Shown here: in pieces, positions 5,794-13,031 of the stretch | Layout: each line of letters begins with the position of its first letter | How positions within the stretch are numbered: the first letter of the stretch is position 1 | IMG/VR virus record: IMGVR_UViG_3300043468_000734 | Location: 1 to 23,199 of that record | DNA length: 23,199 nucleotides | Reading direction: 5' to 3' (one strand) | DNA from: a virus | Made by a program: the position numbers and the translations under genes | Notes under the pieces: model-generated | Databases searched by the model: none | Told to the model about the DNA's origin: nothing | What the model saw: the letters and a program-made list of their open reading frames with translations, nothing else

Positions 5794-8339
5794 TGGAACG
5801 CAAACTCCGGAGACTTCTTTTCCGCGATTTTGTTGAGCACGCCGAGCATCGACTTCGACACCTCGGTGCCGGCGTTAACCGCCGCCACGATCTCGCTGCT
5901 GAACTGTCGGAAAGCGATTCCGATCTGCGATGTCTCCGTCGCGGCCTGCATGCCCTGGGCCGCTGCCATCTGGCCGGCTACGGCCCGGGGGGCCACGACG
6001 TCCATCGCGATGGCTGGAGCGCCACCAATAGGCTGTGGCATTGCACCAACGCCGCCGCCTTGCATGGCGAGCAGCTGCTCGGCCGTCACGTTGGGGTCGG
6101 CGGCGGCCGCCGCCACGGCATCGAGCCCAGCCTGGAACTCGCCCGGCGCCATTCCGGCTGCGGCGGCCAGCGGCGCCACGCCAGCGGCGGCCTGCGGTCC
6201 TTGCTGGCCAGCGATTGCGCCCACTGCTTCAGCCGTCCGCTCCGTGGCATCTGCGGTCCGCTGGGCGGGATCCTCAAGCCGACTGAGCTCAGGACCAATA
6301 TCCAGCCCAACGCCGCTGAAGTTTCCGGCAGATGAGATCCCCCTGTCCTTCTCTGCCTTGCCGCCTTCCGGCGGAGGCATGAACGCCCCGGGAGGGGCGG
6401 CCGGCAGCTTCGGCTTCACCGGCTTCGCCTCCTCATCTGCCTTTGCGCCTTCCGGTGGCTTATCAGGCTTTCCGAGAGCACGCTCACGCGCCCTGGCCGC
6501 GTCCTTTCGGAGTTCCTTGATCGTGTCCTCAAAGCCTGCGTCGCGTCGCTTGATCTCTTCGTTGCGGCCCTCTGCCTGCTTCTCTCGTTCCTGCTTCCTC
6601 TGCTCGGCTCGAGCGTCAGCAGTCGGCGCTCGCTGGCGGGCCTCCTCGACACGGGCCTCAACTTTTTTGAGTGCGTCCGACATGCCGTTCACGGCGAAGT
6701 CCCAGTCGAACGCGGCACGGAAATACACGCCGAGCTTCTCGAACCCTGCTTGCAGCGTAAGGATATCGGCACCGAACAGCCCCATGAACCGGTCGAGCCC
6801 TTGGGTGAGCATGTCGCCGATGAACTGCGACGTCGAGATCACCGTGTTCTTCACGAAGTCGAACGCCTGGGCGAATGCCTGATGCATCTGCACCAGGGCG
6901 ATCGCCAGGTTGATGTTCATTACCTGCCAGGCTGCGGCGAAGTCCAGCCGCATAAGGGCGGCACCGATCGCGTCGGTTTCCTGCTTGAAGGCCGGCGAGA
7001 GCGTGCGAGCGACCATAACGCCGCCGGCGATCGCTGCGGCGACGCTGGCGATCGCGAGGCCGATCGGCGAGAACAGGGCCGGGATCAGCGGCAGCACGGC
7101 TTGGATAACGCGGAGACCGGTGGCGAGCCCCTGCAGGGCGATGCCGGCGGCGAGAGACGCCACGCCCAGGCTGAAGAGGGCCGCCGCACTGCCGGCCACA
7201 ATCGCAACCAGCGTGCCATTGCGTGATATGAATTCGCCGAAGACACCGAGCAGACGAGTAATGCCCTGCACTACTGGAGTAAGCCCCATCGATTCGATCA
7301 CAGTGCTCTGAAGGTTTTTAAAGGCCGAACCAAGCTGGTCGACGGCTCCACCAAAGCTGTTCATGACAATCTCTGCTTTTGTCAGTGCAGCGCCGCCGGA
7401 ATTCTCAATCGTTCCGAGCACTTCATTGAACTTGTCCCGCATCTTTGACAGCGACATGGCGGCATTCGCACCACGAATCTCAAAGATGTCGGTGAACAGT
7501 CGAATCTTGTCGACGTTGCTCATGTTGGCCGTCTTCTTGCCGAGATCCTCAAGCACGTCAATGAACGGCCGCATGCCGCCAGCCGCGTCCCGGGTGCTGA
7601 CGCCAAGCCCGGCAAGCTTTTCCTCTTCGTTTGCAATCGACTCAATCACGCGGGCAAGACCAGTGCCGCCAAGAGATCCGCGGAGACCGGCGTCTCCAAG
7701 CGTGGCGATCGCAGCGGCCACGTCGTCGAACGACTGTCCAGCCTCTTGGGCCTTTGGGCCGACATATGACAACGCCTCTCCGATGGAGTCGACGCTGGTC
7801 GTCGATGCGTTGGCCGTGGCCTGCAGCTTGTCAGCGATCGTGCCGAAGTCGTTGGTCGTCATGCCGAACTGGGCCATAGTACTGACGGCCACCTCGACGG
7901 CCCTGGCGAGCTCCATGTTGTCGGCGGCTGCAAGCGCCAGAATCGGCGATATGGATTTCATTACGCCCTCGGCGTCTAGTCCGGCTTTGGCGAGCTCTCC
8001 CATTGCGTTGGCAACAACTTCGGGGCTTTTCCCGAACTGGACCGCCAAACCCTTGGCTGACGCATTGAGTGACGCAAACTGCTGATCGGTAGCGCCGGTG
8101 TTCGCTCGCACGCGAGCCATCTCGAGCGAGTACGCTGCCGCCGTGCGGGCCGCAAACACGAACGGAGCCCCCAGCGCCGTGCCGGCGAGCGTCATGCCCG
8201 TGCCGGCCTGACGCAGCTGCGTGCCCAGCGTCATCATGCGGGCACGAATGCGGCCCATAGCCTGCTGGAACTGCCCATCGCGGGCAAAGATTTCAACGTA
8301 GGCCGAACCGGCACGGATCGCCCCTGCGCTAGCCGCCAT
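5790..8339 (-). CDS. Phage tail tape measure protein (TP901-type), 849 aa
   Basis: This is the longest gene of the window and sets tail length in siphophages; it is packed in the tail tube and helps DNA entry. Residues about 60-345 show the TP901-type core, with segments such as NAMGELAKAGLDAEGV (111-126), SIGEALSYVGPKA (185-197) and RGANAAMSLSKM (289-300). A long hydrophobic stretch with several possible membrane helices spans 376-445. A highly charged coiled-coil lies at 555-625, then a Pro-rich linker at 627-662 and an Ala/Gly/Gln-rich tail. GGAGG stands 6 bases before the ATG at 8339. The start overlaps the end of the -1 frame of the chaperone gene by 11 bases, the usual arrangement. No lytic transglycosylase or peptidase domain was seen. 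Confidence 0.95.
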   Translation of the reverse strand: MAASAGAIRAGSAYVEIFARDGQFQQAMGRIRARMMTLGTQLRQAGTGMTLAGTALGAPFVFAARTAAAYSLEMARVRANTGATDQQFASLNASAKGLAVQFGKSPEVVANAMGELAKAGLDAEGVMKSISPILALAAADNMELARAVEVAVSTMAQFGMTTNDFGTIADKLQATANASTTSVDSIGEALSYVGPKAQEAGQSFDDVAAAIATLGDAGLRGSLGGTGLARVIESIANEEEKLAGLGVSTRDAAGGMRPFIDVLEDLGKKTANMSNVDKIRLFTDIFEIRGANAAMSLSKMRDKFNEVLGTIENSGGAALTKAEIVMNSFGGAVDQLGSAFKNLQSTVIESMGLTPVVQGITRLLGVFGEFISRNGTLVAIVAGSAAALFSLGVASLAAGIALQGLATGLRVIQAVLPLIPALFSPIGLAIASVAAAIAGGVMVARTLSPAFKQETDAIGAALMRLDFAAAWQVMNINLAIALVQMHQAFAQAFDFVKNTVISTSQFIGDMLTQGLDRFMGLFGADILTLQAGFEKLGVYFRAAFDWDFAVNGMSDALKKVEARVEEARQRAPTADARAEQRKQEREKQAEGRNEEIKRRDAGFEDTIKELRKDAARARERALGKPDKPPEGAKADEEAKPVKPKLPAAPPGAFMPPPEGGKAEKDRGISSAGNFSGVGLDIGPELSRLEDPAQRTADATERTAEAVGAIAGQQGPQAAAGVAPLAAAAGMAPGEFQAGLDAVAAAAADPNVTAEQLLAMQGGGVGAMPQPIGGAPAIAMDVVAPRAVAGQMAAAQGMQAATETSQIGIAFRQFSSEIVAAVNAGTEVSKSMLGVLNKIAEKKSPEFAFQ

Positions 8340-8766
8340 CTGGCACCTCCGGCTTCACGGGGCGGAATCCGAACGCCATGAGGATGTCTGGCGTCGCCTC
8401 CGGCAGTTCCGGCTTGGGCACGCGATAGAAGGGGTGGAAGGTGTACATGGTCGGCGGCGGCTCGCTGCTCTCGGCGTCGTGGTGTATTTGTGCGAACAGG
8501 GCCATCAGCGACGCCGTGTGCGTCCAGTTCTCGTGCTGGCGTCCTTCGGCGAGCCAGACGAGCTCGCGGAGGGTGAATCCCCAAGGCTCGACGCCGACGA
8601 TGCCGGCGAGATGGAACCCGAGCTCCCATGCGTCTTGAGGGCTGCCTCGAAGTCGAACTGGCTCAGGGCCGCGTCGATTGCTTTCTCCGCCTGAGCCTCC
8701 ATCTTCCGCTCCGTCTCCCGAAGCTTCGCGATCACCTTCTTCACCAGCCCCTTCCGGGGCTCTTGG
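8329..8766 (-). CDS. Frameshift-encoded second domain of the tail assembly chaperone (gpGT-like)
   Basis: This frame is -1 relative to the chaperone gene and has no ATG, GTG or TTG between 8766 and the start of the conserved-looking part, so independent initiation is unlikely. Read after a slip at 8772-8766 it yields 145 residues: first about 43 of low-complexity acidic and glycine-rich linker, then a well-formed domain with a DAWELGFHLAGIVG segment, WGFTLRELVWLAEGRQHENW, and a FHPFYRVP segment. That domain resembles the second tail chaperone proteins of siphophages. Third-codon positions become strongly G/C in this frame from about 8630 onward. The stop at 8331-8329 lies inside the tape measure start. 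The full fusion would be 244 residues. Confidence 0.75.
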   Translation of the reverse strand, partial: PRAPEGAGEEGDREASGDGAEDGGSGGESNRRGPEPVRLRGSPQDAWELGFHLAGIVGVEPWGFTLRELVWLAEGRQHENWTHTASLMALFAQIHHDAESSEPPPTMYTFHPFYRVPKPELPEATPDILMAFGFRPVKPEVPDGG

Positions 8767-9062
8767 AAAAAATCGGATACCTGGTCAACCAGCCGCTCGA
8801 CTGCCTCCTTGAGCACGCCGCCGTCGCAGGCCGCAAAGAAATCCTCGTCCGACATGTCGACCGCTGCCAGCTGCGGCCGCACGACCGCACAGACGACCTC
8901 GAGCACCTTCAGGTCGTCAGCGACCCACCCGGAGAGCGACTCCTTGTCGAGGTTGCAGATGTCGAGCAGGTTCACTGCGCACAGATCGCGAACGCGCTTG
9001 ACAGTGAGATAGGTGACGTCGATCACCCATTCCTTGCCATCGATTGTCTTGAACTTTGCCAT
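8505..9062 (-). CDS. Tail assembly chaperone (gpG-like), 185 aa
   Basis: The gene precedes the tape measure gene, where lambda-like phages encode gpG and the frameshifted gpGT that chaperone the tape measure during tail assembly. The N-terminal 80 residues are compact (KTIDGKEWVIDVTYLTVK, then a helical part ending SDEDFFAACDGG). Residues 80-145 are helical and charged. The last 40 residues switch to a Ser/Arg-rich string that looks like the wrong frame, which fits a frameshift being used here. The ATG at 9062 shares its base with the preceding stop (TGATG), with no clear ribosome-binding site, so it is probably coupled. The in-frame product and the -1 fusion would both be made. Confidence 0.8.
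   Translation of the reverse strand: MAKFKTIDGKEWVIDVTYLTVKRVRDLCAVNLLDICNLDKESLSGWVADDLKVLEVVCAVVRPQLAAVDMSDEDFFAACDGGVLKEAVERLVDQVSDFFQEPRKGLVKKVIAKLRETERKMEAQAEKAIDAALSQFDFEAALKTHGSSGSISPASSASSLGDSPSASSSGSPKDASTRTGRTRRR
8746..8772 (-). promoter_or_regulatory. Programmed -1 ribosomal frameshift signal
   Basis: On the minus strand the heptamer T_TTT_TTC (8772-8766) lies in the X_XXY_YYZ phase of the chaperone frame (codons GAT TTT TTC). After a 4-base spacer comes AGCCCC-GGAA-GGGGCT (8761-8746): a perfect 6-bp stem closed by a GNRA-type tetraloop. Heptamer, spacer and hairpin are the standard parts of a -1 frameshift site, and the gene context is exactly where tail phages use one. Confidence 0.75.
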
Positions 9063-9418
9063 CAGTTGTAGGGCCAGAGTTTTAGAACGACCTCATAGGC
9101 GAGCACGCCAGAGAATTGCCCCGACAGCTTGACCTTATGCACCAAGAACTTCGCCACGGCACCATCGACTGCGATCGTGACTGGCTGCGGCGGAAACTTG
9201 TTCCACTTCCGCATGAAACGCTGGACGTCCTCGGCGTGGTAAATCTGCAGCGTGACCGTGTTCATTTCGGTGAGCGTGAGCTCACCGCGTGCTGCAGAAT
9301 CCCACCGAGTGACGTCGACCGTGTCGAGCTCTAGATCAACATCAAAGTCGCGTGTGCCCAATAGCACAATGCCGTCGGCTCTGATCGATTGCGACCTCGA
9401 GAGGCGGACCTTTGCCAC
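9062..9418 (-). CDS. Small beta-rich tail protein, 118 aa
   Basis: This belongs, from memory, to a family seen in planctomycete phages just before the chaperone. It starts with a basic strand (RLSRSQSIRADGI), then DVDLELDTVDVTRWD, a central LQIYHAEDVQRF segment, a conserved-looking FPPQPVTIAV turn and a terminal GVLAYEVVLKLW strand. The pattern of short beta strands and the position between tube genes and chaperone suit a tail tube or tube-associated protein. The start is a GTG at 9418 with GAGGTG 4 bases upstream. The stop shares a base with the chaperone start. Confidence 0.65.
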   Translation of the reverse strand: MAKVRLSRSQSIRADGIVLLGTRDFDVDLELDTVDVTRWDSAARGELTLTEMNTVTLQIYHAEDVQRFMRKWNKFPPQPVTIAVDGAVAKFLVHKVKLSGQFSGVLAYEVVLKLWPYN

Positions 9419-9432
9419 AGGTCACCTCTGCG

Positions 9433-9759
9433 TCAGGACACAGTCGGTGCGTAGCTGATCGTGTACTCGTTCCGCCCCTTCGGGCTGACCTTGTTCTTGA
9501 CGTCAAGCACCACGCAGCCAACGGCAGTCATGCCGCCGACAGTGATCGGGCCGGTGGCTCCGACGGTGGCGGAGTGCTGCGTGGCCGTCACCTCGACAGT
9601 CACATCAAGCAGGCCGCATCCGATCTGCTTCTCAGTGTCGCCAAACACGGTGATATCGACCTCGTCGCCGCTGGCGTTCAGGTCAACGTCGACCACATTG
9701 TCGAGGATGACGCCCGGCGCGGTGATGAGCGAGCTCTTTCCCAGCTTGTACTTGGCCAT
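9433..9759 (-). CDS. Small beta-rich tail protein, 108 aa
   Basis: A second compact beta-rich protein in this block. Visible elements are an ITAPGVILDNVVDVDLNASG segment, a DEVDITVFGD segment, a central GLLDVTVEVTATQH strand and a C-terminal SPKGRNEYTISYAP stretch, all of the type found in small tube or tube-like proteins of planctomycete phages. The ATG at 9759 is preceded by GAGGG at 5 bases. It lies 18 bases after the previous gene and 14 before the next. Distant similarity in pattern to the 121-residue neighbour (residues resembling 'DVD' then 'T') suggests a related fold, but not a recent duplication. Confidence 0.65.
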   Translation of the reverse strand: MAKYKLGKSSLITAPGVILDNVVDVDLNASGDEVDITVFGDTEKQIGCGLLDVTVEVTATQHSATVGATGPITVGGMTAVGCVVLDVKNKVSPKGRNEYTISYAPTVS

Positions 9760-9777
9760 AGATCCCTCGTGTGGTGG

Positions 9778-10143
9778 TTAGACGGTGACCTGGTCGCCGG
9801 CGTCGAGCGCGATGCCCGGCTTGATCGTGATCGAGACGGCTTCCGCACCTCCGATCGGCTGAGTCCGCTTTGCACTGGTGACAACACCAGTGATCGCGAA
9901 CGCAGTGCCGCCGCTGGGCGTGACGGTGACGGCTACCTGCTTGCCGTATGACTGCGTCGAGTCGCCGAGCACCGTGGCCTCGAGCGTCCGCGACTGCAGG
10001 CCGGCGACAGTCCGCTTGTAGACTCCCGTGGACCCCTTGGTCGTGGCGTCGACCTTCTCGGCCTCGATCGTCATAGAGACGTCTTGAACGCCAGTCAGGC
10101 CGGAAATGGTCGTGTCTTTGCCGAGCAGAATCGTGGTTGCCAT
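9778..10143 (-). CDS. Candidate major tail (tube) protein, 121 aa
   Basis: Of the three small beta-rich proteins here this best fits a tail tube subunit. The N-terminal TILLGKDTTISGLTGVQDVSM segment, the KVDATTKGSTGVYKRTVAGLQS segment and the following TLEATVLG strand match, from memory, a family encoded between gp10-like and chaperone genes in planctomycete phages. It lacks Cys and membrane segments and is rich in Thr, Val and Gly. The ATG at 10143 was chosen over an upstream in-frame ATG because GAGGAAG lies 3-5 bases before it. A 51-base gap separates it from the previous gene, the second-largest in the tail module; I saw no convincing promoter there. Confidence 0.65.
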   Translation of the reverse strand: MATTILLGKDTTISGLTGVQDVSMTIEAEKVDATTKGSTGVYKRTVAGLQSRTLEATVLGDSTQSYGKQVAVTVTPSGGTAFAITGVVTSAKRTQPIGGAEAVSITIKPGIALDAGDQVTV

Positions 10144-10194
10144 AGCTTCCTCACGTGGGGTGGGCACCTATCGCCAGTATACCTGAACGGTTGA

Positions 10195-10914
10195 TCACCC
10201 GCTGCGGAACCGGCCGGCGAACTCTTGTGCGATCCTGCCTCGCCTCACACCCTCGAGCATTGCCGGGAACATGAAAGGTCGCTGCGGGTACGGGAAAGTT
10301 TTTCTGAATGACGTGATCTGCCAGTTCGCCTTGCTCTTCGGGCCTTTGCCGACGCGATACCACGAGAGGATGCCCTTGTAGCCGCGGTCATACCGCGGGA
10401 TCCACGCCCAGGCCGCCATCTGCTGCGAGCCGCCGTGCTCGTGCAGGCTTGCGATATATGGCGCACCGTCCATGAAAGCACCGACAACCACAGACTCAGT
10501 CGATGGGTCATATTGATACGTTATTGAGCGGCGAAGTGTGCCCGCGTGAGTGTGAGGTGGGTTTGGCGCCGTACTAGCTGGCTTGAACTTGATTTGATAC
10601 AGCCTCTGCGAGATCTTCCGCTTTGTCCTGGTGCTAATGTCATTTCTCGCGAGCAGCTGCCGGAGTGTCGAGTCAGGGTTCGCTCGCATTACAGCCAGCT
10701 TCGGCTTAGCCATGCCCATCTTCTTGATCGACCGACGACTGATCTGCATCACCACAGACCCAGCCCGATACAGTCCGCGGTAGATCGCTTTGTCGAGCGC
10801 AGCTTGCACGCTGGCACGGTCGAAAAAGAAATCAAAGTTGATCCGCATCGGGATCCCGGCCGATCCCGACAGTCCAGCACCGAGCGGATTCCGGCCAGCG
10901 TCTAGCATGCTCAT
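10195..10914 (-). CDS. HK97 gp10-like tail completion protein, 239 aa
   Basis: The middle of the protein carries the signature of the HK97-gp10-like family: a NPPHTHAGTLRRSITYQY stretch, then VVVGAF, a PYIASLHEHGG segment, and a C-terminal YPQRPFMFPAM stretch. The N-terminal half is strongly basic and helical (YRAGSVVMQISRRSIKKMG). Family members act at the head-tail junction or tail completion. I used the ATG at 10914, which overlaps the preceding stop as ATGA. A later ATG at 10848, starting MRINFDFFF, is a real alternative and is nearer the usual beginning of the family. An insertion-like segment of about 35 residues (WAWIPRYDRGYKGILSWYRV) lies between the HEHGG and RPFM parts. Confidence 0.75.
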   Translation of the reverse strand: MSMLDAGRNPLGAGLSGSAGIPMRINFDFFFDRASVQAALDKAIYRGLYRAGSVVMQISRRSIKKMGMAKPKLAVMRANPDSTLRQLLARNDISTRTKRKISQRLYQIKFKPASTAPNPPHTHAGTLRRSITYQYDPSTESVVVGAFMDGAPYIASLHEHGGSQQMAAWAWIPRYDRGYKGILSWYRVGKGPKSKANWQITSFRKTFPYPQRPFMFPAMLEGVRRGRIAQEFAGRFRSG

Positions 10915-11417
10915 GCGCCGGTAGCTCCTGTCGGGCCGGTCGGAGCCGCTGGCACCCACTTATCTACCGGGATATCCCACTGCACGGCGATCTGTGCCAT
11001 GAACACGTTGCGGGCCTCGAGCAGTTCCGGATCGTAGGGCAGGGGGTTGCTTACCTCTGTCCAGTCGTTGTTTTCCGGCAGACCGCTGGGCTTGATGTAG
11101 TTTGACCGGATAGCATCAACGATCTCCTGGCAGAGATCCTCCAGGGCAACGATGTCCGCCTCGCTGCCGACGTGCTTGGCCACGACAATCCCGACGGTCG
11201 TGTCGGCCAACTCCATGCCTTTCGTCTCTGTCTTCATCGTGTATGGGCCTGGCACCACCGACACGCGGAGGGAGCCGAGATCCTCAAGCCCGTAGTCGGG
11301 CTTGCGTTGCATGGTGGCGGCGATCGTGCCGCCGGGCACGCTGCCCCAACTAAATGCCGACAGGGCGGCTGCCAGCTGCGTGGCAAGGTTGCGTGAGAGG
11401 TGCGGCGTGACTGGCAT
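10911..11417 (-). CDS. Tail terminator-like protein with GPTGATG C-terminal tail, 168 aa
   Basis: An alpha/beta protein of the size and position of siphophage tail terminators, which cap the tube. Recognisable parts are LATQLAAALSAFSW, then LRVSVVPGPYTMK, IVVAKHVGSEADIVALEDLC, and a FMAQIAVQWDIP strand near the end; this combination recurs in planctomycete phage regions. Unusually, the last 15 residues ([15 protein letters not shown]) form a collagen-like Gly-Pro-Thr tail like that of the fibre proteins. Start at 11417 is one base after the glycosyltransferase stop (TAG C ATG). The stop overlaps the gp10-like start. Confidence 0.65.
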   Translation of the reverse strand: MPVTPHLSRNLATQLAAALSAFSWGSVPGGTIAATMQRKPDYGLEDLGSLRVSVVPGPYTMKTETKGMELADTTVGIVVAKHVGSEADIVALEDLCQEIVDAIRSNYIKPSGLPENNDWTEVSNPLPYDPELLEARNVFMAQIAVQWDIPVDKWVPAAPTGPTGATGA

Positions 11418-11418
11418 G

Positions 11419-12477
11419 CTATCGCTCCTGGGGGCCGGGGATGCTTGTCGTGAGCTCGAGCTCCAGCTTCGCGACGGCCGCGGCCGTCTCCTGCGACGAT
11501 TGCCGACGGAACGCCTCGCGGGCGTGCTCCAGGGCCTCCTGCTTGAGCCCGAGGCTGTAGGCCGCGGTGGCGGCCATCTCAGGGGCTCGGTGCCCATAGG
11601 CCACTGGATCGCTGGTGTGCGTCTGTCGGTCTGGTGGGGCCATCGAGGCCCGCCGAGCCCAGTGCAGGGCACCAACGGCGTCGCCGGCATCCCAGCACGC
11701 CTCACCGAGGGCCAGATAGCCCTCCGGCTCGTGGGGCGACTCCTCGATCGTTCGCAGCAGCCAATTGCCGGCCTTATCCGGCTGCCGGCGGGCGAGCACG
11801 CGGTAGGCATAGGCACGCTCGCATGCGGCCCCGCCGGGCAGCGTGAGGTAATGCTCAAACGCCTCCACGATCCCGGGCTGGTCGTGGTAGTCGAGCTCGC
11901 GGGCGAGATACCACGCCATGCGGGCATCTTGCGGAGCCTCTTTGACGGCCTGCTGGAGTAGCGTCAGGTCGCTCTTGTGCTGCTTCCCTGGCTGCCGGTG
12001 GTGCCGGATCAGCAGGGCGTCGGTGTGCGTCTGCGTCTCGGCACCGCTCCAACGCACCAGACCCTCGTGCGTGGCACCGGTCCACCGATAGCCGGCCCGG
12101 AGGTGAATGCGATCGCTCTTAAATTTCAGCGCATCCGACCACTGATACCAGTAGCGGAGTTTGGTCGTCTCAGGCGTCCACGCCGCCTCTAAGGCATCAC
12201 GCCAGCCGGGCTCAAGCACCTCGTCGAGGTCCAGCCGGATCGCCACGTCAACGTGGCTGGGCAGATGCTGCATGGAGAGGTTGTGGGCATCGTCCCACCT
12301 CCACGGCACGACGTTCCCGCGGGCCACGGTCACGCCCTCGAACTCGAGCAGCTGCGTCGTGTCGTCGATCGAGCCCGTGTCGGTGACTACCCGCACGTCG
12401 GCGTCGCGGCACGACGCCTCCCAGGCCGGGACGTTAGCGGCCTCATTCTTCGCGAGCGCGTAGATGCCGACGATCAT
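11419..12477 (-). CDS. GT2-family glycosyltransferase with C-terminal TPR repeats, 352 aa
   Basis: The first 100 residues have the GT-A fold signs of family 2: YALAKNEAANV at 7-17, D33-TGSIDDT for nucleotide-sugar binding, and the metal-binding DLDE at 83-86 followed by EPGW. An acceptor-side ATHEGL lies at 135-140. From about 170 to 330 come TPR-like helical pairs (DARMAWYLARELDYHDQPG, EPEGYLALGEACWDAGDAVGALHWA). It should transfer a sugar from an activated donor; donor and acceptor cannot be read. The ATG at 12477 shares a base with the methyltransferase stop (TGATG), with GGAGG 4 bases before it. The operon places it beside a methyltransferase and collagen-like fibres, suggesting fibre or host-surface glycan modification. 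Confidence 0.85.
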   Translation of the reverse strand: MIVGIYALAKNEAANVPAWEASCRDADVRVVTDTGSIDDTTQLLEFEGVTVARGNVVPWRWDDAHNLSMQHLPSHVDVAIRLDLDEVLEPGWRDALEAAWTPETTKLRYWYQWSDALKFKSDRIHLRAGYRWTGATHEGLVRWSGAETQTHTDALLIRHHRQPGKQHKSDLTLLQQAVKEAPQDARMAWYLARELDYHDQPGIVEAFEHYLTLPGGAACERAYAYRVLARRQPDKAGNWLLRTIEESPHEPEGYLALGEACWDAGDAVGALHWARRASMAPPDRQTHTSDPVAYGHRAPEMAATAAYSLGLKQEALEHAREAFRRQSSQETAAAVAKLELELTTSIPGPQER

Positions 12478-13031
12478 CAAGCCTCCACAAGCACGGCGGC
12501 CTTCCGCAGCCCGTCATGGAAATAGACCGGCTCTCGGCCAGTCTCTTCACAGAACTCCTCGACGGCCCGCTCCACTTCTGGGTTGCAGCAGTCGTCGGCA
12601 AGGATCACCGGCACGTGAGCCACCAGCCGCAGATCGGCCAGCGCCCCTTGGTAGGAGTGGTCGCCGTCGACGTGGGCAAAGTCCGCCGGCGGCAGCTGCC
12701 GCATGTCGTGGCTGTTGGCAACGACCAGCTGGGCATCGATCCCGAGCGAGTCAACAACACTCTGCCAGTGCTGCAGGCATGCCGGGCTGTCGGAGTCGAG
12801 CGCGCCGTCGATGCAGAAAAATGTTGCGTCAGGTGCCACGGCATGAAACGCGGCGAGCGAGTAGCCGCAACGCGTACCGATCTCGATCACTCGAGCAGGC
12901 TTGTGCTCGCGGCACACCCGGGCCTTGGCTGCGTAGTGGCCGACAGCCTCCGGCGAACACGGAAACCAGTCTCCCGGCATCCAGTGAATCCGCAGACGGT
13001 CGCCGACCTGGTCCTCGAGCTCGTCACCCAT
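12477..13031 (-). CDS. Class I SAM-dependent methyltransferase (Methyltransf_24 type), 184 aa
   Basis: Residues 48-57 (VIEIGTRCGY) form the SAM-binding motif I, FCIDGA at 72-77 gives the acidic residue for the ribose, and HVDGDHSYQGALADL at 120-134 is the hallmark of the Methyltransf_24 group. Members methylate hydroxyls on sugars and natural products, so an O-methyltransferase acting on a sugar is likely. The domain is close to the minimum length. I chose the ATG at 13031 because GGAGG is 5 bases upstream, giving an 8-base overlap with the propeller gene (ATGGGTGA). It sits between the propeller and glycosyltransferase genes and is presumably translated with them. Confidence 0.8.
   Translation of the reverse strand: MGDELEDQVGDRLRIHWMPGDWFPCSPEAVGHYAAKARVCREHKPARVIEIGTRCGYSLAAFHAVAPDATFFCIDGALDSDSPACLQHWQSVVDSLGIDAQLVVANSHDMRQLPPADFAHVDGDHSYQGALADLRLVAHVPVILADDCCNPEVERAVEEFCEETGREPVYFHDGLRKAAVLVEA

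Noticed and set aside
5830-6882. 350-codon open frame on the plus strand opposite the tape measure gene
   Set aside because: Ser/Ala-rich shadow; the opposite strand carries a clear tape measure protein.
8234-8629. 131-codon minus-strand frame across the chaperone/tape measure junction
   Set aside because: Arg- and His-rich, ends inside the tape measure gene. The third frame in the same place is the plausible second chaperone domain.
10160-10194. TATACT in the gap before the tail tube candidate as a -10 element
   Set aside because: No -35 hexamer at the right distance and no extended -10; a lone hexamer is not enough.
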